6,402 nt of DNA, taken from DASULA01 sp036278435. Its GTDB lineage: Bacteria > Actinomycetota > Actinomycetes > Mycobacteriales > DASULA01. Of the stretch, positions 1 to 5,365 are shown in pieces. The notes under the pieces were generated by a model. It was not told the origin of the DNA and searched no databases. It saw only the letters and a program-made list of their open reading frames with translations. Position numbers and translations under genes: made by a program. Numbering within the stretch: the first letter of the stretch is position 1; every line of letters begins with the position of its first letter. Location: NCBI GenBank assembly GCA_036278435.1, contig DASULA010000495.1:1-6402 (forward strand), given 5' to 3'.

Positions 1-2
1 CG

Positions 3-86
3 TGCGTGTCGGCGCGCCCGGACCGGGCGGCCCTGCTGGGCAGCATCGCCGCCTGCGAGGCCAGCCACGAGGTGCTGTTGACATGA
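3..86 (+). CDS. C-terminal fragment of an unidentified protein (27 residues)
   Basis: Only the last 27 codons and the TGA stop (84-86) are inside the window. The visible end is alanine-rich with a helical look (AALLGSIAACEASHEVLL), and the codons end mostly in G or C, as expected for a real gene here. The gene directly upstream of DUF4439 in actinobacteria is commonly an alanine-rich membrane or lipoprotein-like protein (Rv2843 beside Rv2844 in M. tuberculosis), so this is the likely identity by position only. Its stop overlaps an ATG at 83-85, the start of a 20-codon ORF leading to the DUF4439 gene, so it is probably the promoter-proximal member of the same operon. The other two frames also stay open over much of this short stretch, which limits certainty. 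Confidence 0.55.
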   Translation, partial: CVSARPDRAALLGSIAACEASHEVLLT

Positions 87-141
87 CCGGACAGCAGCGA
101 ACGAACCAGACACCGCACCCGGACCACGGAGCCTCCCCCAC

Positions 142-582
142 ATGAGTGCCGACTCGACGCTGCGCGGACTCCAGGTTGCGCTGGCCGCCGAACACGCGGT
201 GATCTGGGGCTACGGCCTGGTCGGCGCGAAGATCGGGGACGGCCGGCGCGCACGGGTGCGCCAGGCCGACCTGGCGCACCGGGCCCGCCGGGACGCCACC
301 GCGGCCACGATCCGGGGTCGCGGCGGCGATCCGGTGGACTCGCGGGCCGCCTACCACGTCCCGTTCCCGGTGACCGACGAACGCTCCGCGCTGCGTCTGG
401 CGGTGCACCTGGAGGAGGGTGCGGCCAGGGCGTGGCACTACCTGCTCGGCGCCACCTCCGAGGCACCGGTGCGGACCGACGCCGTCGGCGCGCTGTCAGA
501 CTCGGCGGTCCAGGCGACCATGTGGCGCGCCGCTCTGAACCCCGCCGACGCCGCGGTCGCATTCCCAGGAGGTAAACCATGA
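142..582 (+). CDS. Ferritin-like domain protein, DUF4439 family
   Basis: A 146-residue, mostly helical protein matching the DUF4439 ferritin-like family. The opening helix carries the typical LQVALAAEHAVIWGYGLVGA (residues 10-29, E17 and H18). A second helix has LAHRARRDAT (44-53), followed by a YHVPFPV turn (71-77), an acidic helix HLEEGAARAWHYLLG (89-103, E91/E92), and the family-like end around MWRAALNPADAAVAFPG (127-143). Glutamates and histidines in these helices are the candidates for a di-metal or degenerate metal site; whether it binds metal is unknown. No signal peptide is seen, so it is probably cytosolic. The start at 142 has a modest GGAG at 128-131. The stop TGA overlaps the ATG of the next gene (ATGA, 579-582), implying translational coupling. 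Family placement is by remembered family pattern, and no biochemical function is established for it. Confidence 0.85.
   Translation: MSADSTLRGLQVALAAEHAVIWGYGLVGAKIGDGRRARVRQADLAHRARRDATAATIRGRGGDPVDSRAAYHVPFPVTDERSALRLAVHLEEGAARAWHYLLGATSEAPVRTDAVGALSDSAVQATMWRAALNPADAAVAFPGGKP
567..573 (+). promoter_or_regulatory. Strong Shine-Dalgarno of the oxidoreductase gene
   Basis: AGGAGGT lies inside the last codons of the DUF4439 gene, five bases before the ATG at 579. It is near-perfectly complementary to the 16S rRNA tail and fixes the start of the oxidoreductase. It also suggests that this gene can be initiated efficiently by itself in addition to coupling through the ATGA overlap. Confidence 0.85.
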
Positions 583-1577
583 ACGCACGCGAGATCAGGC
601 TGGCCTCCCGCCCGCGCGGGGAGCCGGTCGAGTCGGACTTCGCGCTGGCCCAGGTCGCGGTCGGCGAGCCAGGACCGGGCCAGGTGTTGGTCCGCAACGT
701 GTGGATGTCGGTCGACCCGTACATGCGCGGCCGGATGAACGACGTGAAGTCCTACGCGCCCCCGTTCGCGCTGGGGGTGGCGATGAACGGAGGTGCGGTC
801 GGCGAGGTTGTGGCCACCCGGGCCGAGCACCTGCCGGTCGGCGCGTACGTGCTGCACGGCCTGGGTTGGCGGGACTACGCCGTGCTGGACGCGGCCGGCG
901 CGCAACGGGTCGACCCGGATGTCGCTCCGTTGCCGGCCTACCTCGGCGTGCTCGGGATGCCCGGCCTCACCGCCTACGCCGGGCTGGTCGAGGTGGCCGG
1001 GCTGCGGGACGGTGACGTGGTGTTCGTCTCCGGCGCCGCCGGGGCGGTGGGCAGCGTGGCTGGGCAGATCGCGAGGCTACGCGGGCACCGGGTGATCGGC
1101 AGTGCCGGGTCGGCGGCGAAGGTGGCCCACCTGCGCGACGAGTTGGGTTTCGACGAGGCGTTCAACTACCGGGACGCCCCGGTGCGCGATCTGCTGACCG
1201 AGGCCGCCCCCGAGGGCATCGACGTGTACTTCGACAATGTGGGCGGGGAGCACCTGGAGGCGGCCATCGGCGCGCTGCGGGTGCACGGCCGGGTCGCGGT
1301 GTGCGGGGCGATCTCGCAGTACAACGCGACCGAACCGCCGCCCGGGCCGCGCAACCTGGCGCTGCTGATCGGCAGACGGCTGACCGTGCGCGGCTTCCTG
1401 GTCAGCGACCACGCCCACCTGCGCGCCGACTTCGAGCGCGAGGTGGGCGCCGCCTACGCCGAGGGCCGGCTGCGCGCGGCCGAAACCGTGGTGGAGGGCC
1501 TGGAACGCGCCCCCGAGGCGTTCCTCGGCCTGCTCCGCGGGGCCAACACCGGCAAGATGCTGGTCCGCCTGGGCTGA
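579..1577 (+). CDS. NADPH-dependent oxidoreductase, CurA / prostaglandin reductase-like MDR family
   Basis: A full-length (332 aa) medium-chain dehydrogenase/reductase of the zinc-free CurA/leukotriene B4 12-hydroxydehydrogenase type. Such enzymes use NADPH to reduce the C=C bond of alpha,beta-unsaturated carbonyls. The N-terminal catalytic domain shows VRNVWMSVDPYMRGRM (38-53) and LGMPGLTAYAGL (125-136). The Rossmann domain has the nucleotide-binding SGAAGAVGSVAGQIA (151-165), YFDNVGGEHLEAAI (217-230) and CGAISQYN (242-249), and the protein ends in the usual GKMLVRLG. No zinc-binding cysteine cluster is present. The start is fixed by AGGAGGT and the ATGA overlap with the DUF4439 gene. It ends 17 bases before a convergent minus-strand gene, with a hairpin spanning both stops. 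The physiological substrate cannot be read from sequence; a detoxifying role towards reactive enals is typical of the family. Confidence 0.93.
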   Translation: MNAREIRLASRPRGEPVESDFALAQVAVGEPGPGQVLVRNVWMSVDPYMRGRMNDVKSYAPPFALGVAMNGGAVGEVVATRAEHLPVGAYVLHGLGWRDYAVLDAAGAQRVDPDVAPLPAYLGVLGMPGLTAYAGLVEVAGLRDGDVVFVSGAAGAVGSVAGQIARLRGHRVIGSAGSAAKVAHLRDELGFDEAFNYRDAPVRDLLTEAAPEGIDVYFDNVGGEHLEAAIGALRVHGRVAVCGAISQYNATEPPPGPRNLALLIGRRLTVRGFLVSDHAHLRADFEREVGAAYAEGRLRAAETVVEGLERAPEAFLGLLRGANTGKMLVRLG

Positions 1578-1599
1578 CGGCGGGCCGCAGCCGGTCAGC
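1573..1599. terminator. Bidirectional terminator-like hairpin between convergent genes
   Basis: GCTGAC (1573-1578) plus GGC (1579-1581) pair with GCC (1590-1592) and GTCAGC (1594-1599), with one bulged G at 1593 and an 8-base loop. The stem contains both stop codons: TGA of the oxidoreductase at 1575-1577 and, on the other strand, TGA at 1597-1595 of the small membrane protein. There is no U-run on either side, which is common for GC-rich actinobacterial terminators. It probably ends transcription from both directions. Confidence 0.55.
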
Positions 1600-1828
1600 G
1601 CTCGTCGCGGACCCTGAGCAGGTCGATCGGGCCGCCTCCCTGCAACTGGATGCGCACCTTGTCCCGCCGGGAGCGCGACCCGAGCGATCTGACCACCTCG
1701 GCCCGGCGCTGGCCGGCGCCGGTCATCTGCGCGATCCGTCTCCGGACCCGCCCCATCCGCACGTCGGCCACCAGTCCGTACACGACCAGCACCGCCGCTG
1801 CCACGAGTGACGCAACCACCACCCACAT
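1595..1828 (-). CDS. Small single-span membrane protein (77 aa), unrecognised
   Basis: The protein opens with a hydrophobic segment directly after the start (MWVVVASLVAAAVLVVYGLV, residues 1-20), which is either a membrane anchor or an uncleaved signal. A strongly basic, arginine-rich tail follows (RMGRVRRRIAQM, then GQRRAEVVRSLGSRSRRDKVRIQLQ), predicted to lie in the cytoplasm under the positive-inside rule. The frame is open from 1906, but ATG 1828 is chosen because GAGGAGGG sits four bases upstream of it (1833-1840), while 1906 has no comparable site. It lies downstream of the YccF gene on the same strand and converges with the oxidoreductase. I do not recognise a family; a YccF-linked membrane role is only a guess from proximity. 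The reading frame differs from that of the run-on YccF frame that overlaps it. Confidence 0.65.
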   Translation of the reverse strand: MWVVVASLVAAAVLVVYGLVADVRMGRVRRRIAQMTGAGQRRAEVVRSLGSRSRRDKVRIQLQGGGPIDLLRVRDER

Positions 1829-1832
1829 GTTG

Positions 1833-1840
1833 CCCTCCTC
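1833..1840 (-). promoter_or_regulatory. Ribosome binding site of the small membrane protein
   Basis: GAGGAGGG on the minus strand ends four bases before ATG 1828 and decides this start over the in-frame upstream ATG at 1906. Confidence 0.75.
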
Positions 1841-1941
1841 GGCGTCGTCCGGCCGACCGGCGCTTTCTGTTCTGGTACCTGCGCCGCCCGGTCCGAACAG
1901 GTTCACTCGGTAGACGGCGGCGGATCGGGTAAAGGTTGAGT

Positions 1942-1960
1942 CCGGGTGTTTGTGACCCGG
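1942..1960 (-). terminator. Terminator-like hairpin downstream of the YccF gene
   Basis: CCGGGT (1942-1947) and ACCCGG (1955-1960) form a perfect 6-bp stem with a 7-base loop. On the minus strand it begins 28 nt beyond the out-of-frame TAA at 1990-1988 and is followed by a mixed CAACCTTTACCC run. Its position fits a terminator for a YccF gene that ends at or near 1988, and it would lie inside the gene if the long run-on frame were real. Confidence 0.45.
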
Positions 1961-1987
1961 TGTGTCGCGGTGCCGTGGACGGTCTGG

Positions 1988-2387
1988 TTAAGTGCACCAC
2001 GATCGCGCGTGGGTCGTCGGCCGGGACGATCTCCCGGCCGAGCGGGGTCAGCGACACCGCGACCAGCTTGAAGTTGGCCAGCCCGAGTGGGATCCCGATG
2101 ATGGTCAGGCACTGGGCCACCCCGGTGGTGAGGTGGGCGAGCGCAAGCCACCAGCCGGCGACGACCAACCAGATGACGTTTCCGACGGTGGATGCGGTGC
2201 CGGCCTCGGGCCGGCGTACCAGCACCCGGCCGAACGGCCACAGGGTGAAGTTGGCGATCCGGAACGCCGCGATCCCGAACGGGATGGTCACGATCAGAAC
2301 GCAGCAGATCACCCCGACAAACGCGTAGGCCAGGGCCAGCCACAGTCCGGCGAATACCAGCCAGATGACGTTCAGGACCAGCGCCAC
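1988..2387 (-). CDS. YccF domain-containing inner membrane protein, natural stop apparently lost
   Basis: About 123 residues from GTG 2387 match the YccF (DUF307) inner-membrane family. The protein is built of two tandem copies of one unit: NVIWLVFAGLWLALAY...TIPFGIAAFRIANFTLWPFGR (6-54) and NVIWLVVAGWWLALAH...IIGIPLGLANFKLVAVSLTPLGR (70-118). The copies share NVIWLV-AG-WLALA and the P-[FL]-G turns, and each supplies hydrophobic membrane segments. The function of YccF is unknown. Family members usually end shortly after the second PLGREIVP, but here the frame does not stop until 1077, running through an intergenic hairpin, over the small membrane protein and antisense to the oxidoreductase. 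After H132 the DNA reads CAC TTA ACC; removing one T gives CAC TAA, a stop at a normal family length, so a one-base insertion (or sequencing error) is the simplest reading. The end given here is that TAA. The gene starts 36 bases after the HAD gene, probably in one operon. No clear Shine-Dalgarno precedes GTG. Confidence 0.75.
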
Positions 2388-2423
2388 CCCGCCACTGTTA
2401 CACGGGCTTGGAACGGGCGAAAC

Positions 2424-3140
2424 TCAGAACCGCCAGCGGTCGACCACCGCCAGCACGTCGACCAGGCGGCGCACCACCGCGTCCGGGGTGCCCTGCACGC
2501 TGCCGCGCTCGTGTTCGGGGATGTCACTGTGCGGGACGTGGATGGCCCGCATGCCCATCGACACGGCTCCGTGCACGTCGTCGTAGAGCCGGTCGCCGAC
2601 GTACACCGCCCGGGCCGGGTCGGCCACGCCCACCGCCGCCAGCGCGGCTCGGAACGCCTCCGGATGCGGCTTGGTCCACGGGATCTCACAGGAGTACACC
2701 GCGCCGTCGATCAGGTCCAGCACGCCGTCGCGGCCGAACCAGCGTTCGTGCGAGGCCCGCGACCACAGCGTGTTGGACAGCACACCGATCCGGATGTCGC
2801 GCTCGCGCAAACCCCGGAACAGCGGCGGCACGTCCGGATCGGTGTAGGTGTGCGGTTCCCAGGCCGCGTAGTAGGCCTCCAGCGCCGGTTCGTGCACGGC
2901 GACCCCGGCGGCGCGCAGGATCCGTTCGAGCGTGCAACTCTGCTGCTCGTCGCGGGACCGCCGCCAGGCCGCGTCCTCGGCCGCGGTCAGCCGGCCGATC
3001 AGGACGTCGGGATCCGCACCGACGGCGCCGTCGACCTCCGCGAGCCGCCCGAGGTAGGAGCGCCACGCGAGCCGGTGGTCGATCGTGTACCACGGAGTGA
3101 GCGTGCCACCCCAGTCAAAGATAACCGTGTCGATAGTCAC
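2424..3140 (-). CDS. HAD superfamily hydrolase-like protein with altered motif I
   Basis: A 238-aa haloacid dehalogenase superfamily protein with a C1-type helical cap (about residues 16-105). Motif I is FDWGGTLTP (8-16), with nucleophile D9. Motif II is VLSNT (120-124, S122), motif III is TKPHPEAF (156-163, K157), and motif IV is VYVGDRLYDD (179-188, D183, D187/D188). Phosphatases of this superfamily normally have DxDGT in motif I, with the second Asp as general acid/base; here that position is G11. The fold and Mg site look intact, but phosphatase activity cannot be assumed. The start is GTG 3140, with only a weak GAG nearby and an AT-rich stretch upstream that could be a promoter. It lies 50 bases after proS on the same strand and is followed by the YccF gene. 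Substrate unknown. Confidence 0.88.
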   Translation of the reverse strand: MTIDTVIFDWGGTLTPWYTIDHRLAWRSYLGRLAEVDGAVGADPDVLIGRLTAAEDAAWRRSRDEQQSCTLERILRAAGVAVHEPALEAYYAAWEPHTYTDPDVPPLFRGLRERDIRIGVLSNTLWSRASHERWFGRDGVLDLIDGAVYSCEIPWTKPHPEAFRAALAAVGVADPARAVYVGDRLYDDVHGAVSMGMRAIHVPHSDIPEHERGSVQGTPDAVVRRLVDVLAVVDRWRF

Positions 3141-3190
3141 GATCTCAGCAATATCAAACCTCGCTAGCCCAGAACAACCGATATCACATG

Positions 3191-4912
3191 TTAATCCTGT
3201 TTTCTGGTAATCGCTGCGAGTACCTTGTCGGCGGGCAGCTCCCGGGCCGTACCGGACCTGCGGTCTCGTACCTCGACCACTCCCTCGGCGGCCCTACGGC
3301 CCACCACGACGATGTGCGGCACCCCGATCAGCTCGGCGTCGGTGAGCTTCACCCCGGGCGACGCGATCCGGTCGTCAACCAGGACACGCAGTCCGGCCGC
3401 CTCCAACCGCTCGCCCAGCGCTACCGCCTGGGCGGCCTGGCCGGCCCGGCCCAGCGCGACCAGGTGCACGTGGTACGGGGCGACCTCCTCCGGCCAGGCC
3501 AGGCCGCGCTCGTCATGGGACTGCTCGGCGACCGCGGCGACCAGCCGGCTGACCCCGATGCCGTAGCAACCCATCGTCACCCGGACCGGCCGGCCGTCCG
3601 GGCCGAGCACGTCCAGGCCGAAGACGTCGGCGTACTTCCGGCCGAGTTGGAAGATGTGCCCCACCTCGATAGCCCGGTCCACCCGCAGCGCCGCCCCGCA
3701 GGTCGGGCACGGCTCATCCGGCTGTGGGCGCACCACGTCCAGCACCCGGTCGACGTCGAAGTCCCGACCGGCCACCACGCCGCGGGCGTGGTGTTCGTAC
3801 CGGTTGGCGCCGGTCACCCAGGCGCTGCCGGAAGCCACCCGCTGGTCGGCGTAGACCGGCACGCCACGCCCGGCCATGCCCTGCGGACCGACATAGCCGC
3901 GAACCAGGTCGGGCCGGGCGGCGAAGTCCTCCGGGCCGAACACGGTCACCTTCGCCGGCGCCAACGCGGCGGCCAGCCGGTCGGTGTCCACCTCCCGGTC
4001 ACCGGGCACCAGCACGACGACCGGCGCGCCGTCCACTCCGAACACCACGCACTTGAGGATGTCCCGGGCCCCGATCCCGCCGCCCAGGTGGGCGTCGAAG
4101 TAGCGGACCAGGTCTCCGATGCCGGGGGCGCCGGGCGTGTGCAGCGTCTCCGCGGGGTCTACCCGGACCGGGTCCGCCGTCGCGGGCGGGGCGATGGTCG
4201 CGGCCTCGGTGTTGGCCGCGTAGTCACACTCCGGGCACCAGACGAAAGTGTCCTCACCGGACGGTGACGGGGCCAGGAACTCCTCGCTGTGGCTGCCGCC
4301 CATCGCGCCGGACTGGGCCCGCACGATCCGGTACTCCAGGCCGAGTCGGTCGCAGATCCGCCGGTAGGCGTCCCGGTGCGCCCGGTACGAGCTGGCCAGG
4401 CCGGCGTCGTCGAGGTCGAAGGAGTAGGAGTCCTTCATCAGGAACTCCCGGCCGCGCAGCACGCCCGAGCGCGGCCTGGCCTCGTCCCGGTACTTGTGCT
4501 GGACCTGGTACAGGATCAGCGGCAGTTCCCGGTAGGAGGACACCTCGGCCGCCACCAGCAGGCTGAACATCTCCTCGTGGGTGGGGCCGAGCACGAAGTC
4601 GACACCGCGCCGGTCCCGCACCGAGAAGAGCAGGTCGCCGTACTCGGCGAGGCGACCGGTGGCCTGGTAGTGCTCGCGGGGCACCAGCGCGGAAAACAGC
4701 ACCTCCTGCCCGCCGATCCGGTCCATCTCCTCGCGTACCACCCGGCTCACGTTGGCCAGCACCCGCAGGCCCAGCGGAAGCCAGGTGTACACCCCGGCCG
4801 CGGCCCGGCGGACGTAGCCGGCCCGGATCAGCAGCCGGTGACTGGGTACGTCGGCGTCGGCCGGATCCTCACGCAGCGTCCGGTGCAGCGTCGCCGACAT
4901 CCGTGTCACCAT
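3191..4912 (-). CDS. proS: Prolyl-tRNA synthetase, bacterial type with editing insertion
   Basis: Class II aminoacyl-tRNA synthetase that charges tRNA-Pro with proline in the cytoplasm; 573 aa, normal for the bacterial form. In order: motif 1 region with AAGVYTWLPLG (38-48), the ATP-site GPTHEE (109-114), motif 2 around KYRDEARPRSGVLRGREF (140-157) leading to MKDSYSFD (159-166), a long YbaK-like INS editing domain (about 220-400, includes KCVVFGVDG at 287-295 and CPEC/CPTC pairs at 226 and 402), IEVGHIFQLG (415-424), motif 3 MGCYGIGVSRL (447-457), and a C-terminal anticodon-binding domain from about 475. The frame is open from TTG 4918, but ATG 4912 is chosen: AGGAGGG at 4919-4925 leaves six bases to it and none to 4918. 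An ATG at 4900 is a weaker alternative. The gene is intact, with TAA at 3193-3191. It is probably the first gene of a minus-strand run with the HAD and YccF genes. Confidence 0.98.
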   Translation of the reverse strand: MVTRMSATLHRTLREDPADADVPSHRLLIRAGYVRRAAAGVYTWLPLGLRVLANVSRVVREEMDRIGGQEVLFSALVPREHYQATGRLAEYGDLLFSVRDRRGVDFVLGPTHEEMFSLLVAAEVSSYRELPLILYQVQHKYRDEARPRSGVLRGREFLMKDSYSFDLDDAGLASSYRAHRDAYRRICDRLGLEYRIVRAQSGAMGGSHSEEFLAPSPSGEDTFVWCPECDYAANTEAATIAPPATADPVRVDPAETLHTPGAPGIGDLVRYFDAHLGGGIGARDILKCVVFGVDGAPVVVLVPGDREVDTDRLAAALAPAKVTVFGPEDFAARPDLVRGYVGPQGMAGRGVPVYADQRVASGSAWVTGANRYEHHARGVVAGRDFDVDRVLDVVRPQPDEPCPTCGAALRVDRAIEVGHIFQLGRKYADVFGLDVLGPDGRPVRVTMGCYGIGVSRLVAAVAEQSHDERGLAWPEEVAPYHVHLVALGRAGQAAQAVALGERLEAAGLRVLVDDRIASPGVKLTDAELIGVPHIVVVGRRAAEGVVEVRDRRSGTARELPADKVLAAITRKQD

Positions 4913-4918
4913 GCACAA

Positions 4919-4925
4919 CCCTCCT
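4919..4925 (-). promoter_or_regulatory. proS ribosome binding site
   Basis: AGGAGGG on the minus strand, six bases from ATG 4912. It rules out TTG 4918 as the start because that codon directly abuts the site. Confidence 0.85.
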
Positions 4926-4979
4926 CTCGCACGGCCGGGTCCCGCCTATCTGGCCTCATGGTGTGAGCCGGCGGGCCGG

Positions 4980-5008
4980 CCGACAATGTGGTCCGACAAT
5001 AGTGTGGT
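4980..5008. repeat. Tandem direct repeat in the proS upstream region
   Basis: CCGACAATGTGGT (4980-4992) is followed immediately by CCGACAATAGTGTGGT (4993-5008), the same unit with AGT inserted. It lies 68-96 bases upstream of the proS start. On the minus strand the second unit contains TATTGT (5001-4996), which fits a TANNNT -10 element and would give a proS leader of about 75-80 nt; no good -35 is seen. A role as proS promoter or operator is inference. Confidence 0.5.
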
Positions 5009-5076
5009 CGGTCGATCCGCCACATCGATTTCCCGCACCGGCCGATCCGACCAACCCAGCCCGCTGCCTGCGCCTG

Positions 5077-5082
5077 TACGCT
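5077..5082 (+). promoter_or_regulatory. Possible -10 element of a leaderless transcript
   Basis: TACGCT fits the TANNNT -10 pattern and lies six bases before an ATG at 5089, the spacing seen for leaderless actinobacterial mRNAs. The ORF from 5089 is only 31 codons (TGA at 5182-5184) and encodes an unrecognised polar peptide beginning MRKVETCGRAANG. A frame one base on from it also stays open, reading VWPSGEWHPAGPVPRQVSYG from GTG 5107, so a broken small gene is possible. No -35 is recognisable, so this is weak. Confidence 0.25.
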
Positions 5083-5084
5083 CG

Positions 5085-5351
5085 CCGCATGCGGAAGGTA
5101 GAGACGTGTGGCCGAGCGGCGAATGGCATCCCGCCGGGCCAGTCCCGCGACAGGTCAGCTACGGGCGCCGCAAGCTTTGCTTGACTAAATTAAGTCTATC
5201 TTGATCGGAATGAGAGCAATTGCCGAATAGGGCAGATCCACCCTTCTCTGCACCGGGGCGAGTGGGCAAGTCCCGAGCCAACGGGCGAAGGTCAGCGGTC
5301 GCTAGGGCCGGCAACTCCTCATGGTCAGCCTAGAAGGGCTGGCCCTTTCTT
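5085..5351. other. Non-coding stretch right of the proS upstream region
   Basis: I see no convincing protein gene here. It contains a 10-bp palindrome CCGCATGCGG (5085-5094), a CAAGC-TTT-GCTTG hairpin (5171-5183), and an AT-rich near-palindrome GACTAAATTAAGTC (5183-5196, one mismatched pair) followed by a second CTTGA (5200-5204). There are also a GCAGA/TCTGC stem (5232-5236 with 5247-5251), a 12-base imperfect direct repeat GGGC(C/A)AGTCCCG (5136-5147, 5264-5275), and three GGTCAGC copies (5153, 5290, 5323), and it ends in a terminator-like hairpin. By hand count 5161-5220 is 27/60 G+C, far below the flanking genes. It could carry a leader or small RNA, but no known RNA family was recognised. 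Confidence 0.4.
5323..5351 (+). terminator. Intrinsic-terminator-like hairpin with T-rich tail
   Basis: GGTCAGCC (5323-5330) pairs with GGCTGGCC (5337-5344) as an 8-bp stem with one G-U pair and a 6-base loop. It is followed by CTTTCTTCC. A shorter alternative stem AAGGGC/GCCCTT (5334-5339 with 5342-5347) overlaps and excludes it. The hairpin ends just before the GAGGAG ribosome binding site at 5354. It is either the end of a plus-strand transcript or a leader/attenuator of the following broken gene. Confidence 0.5.
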
Positions 5352-5353
5352 CC

Positions 5354-5359
5354 GAGGAG
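5354..5359 (+). promoter_or_regulatory. Ribosome binding site before a 5-codon ORF / broken gene
   Basis: GAGGAG lies six bases before ATG 5366, an ideal arrangement. The frame then stops at TGA after five codons but reopens in the same frame for over 120 codons. Confidence 0.5.
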
Positions 5360-5365
5360 TACGGA

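Noticed and set aside
1867..1900. CTGTTC / GAACAG inverted repeat upstream of the small membrane protein
   Set aside because: The arms are only six bases with a 22-base separation, the spacing does not fit a LexA-type operator, and it is likely chance.
1077..1987. The roughly 300-residue C-terminal extension of the YccF reading frame
   Set aside because: It is arginine-, glycine- and proline-rich without domain character, overlaps the small membrane protein in another frame, and runs antisense in exact codon register with the oxidoreductase, the phase that tends to stay open in high-GC genes.
1992..4966. Long plus-strand open frames across the HAD and proS genes (1992-3167, 3188-4267, 4289-4966)
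   Set aside because: The first two lie in exact codon register antisense to HAD and proS, and all three have low-complexity composition. HAD and proS are well recognised on the other strand.
4913..5090. Possible T-box or other riboswitch leader for proS
   Set aside because: No T-box core sequence (TGGNACCGCG-like) or specifier-type structure was seen on the minus strand, and the probable leader is short.
5109..5119. TGGCCGAGCGG resembles the D-arm box of a leucine or serine tRNA
   Set aside because: No TpsiC-arm GGTTCRA sequence, acceptor stem or CCA follows in the expected distance, so no cloverleaf can be drawn.
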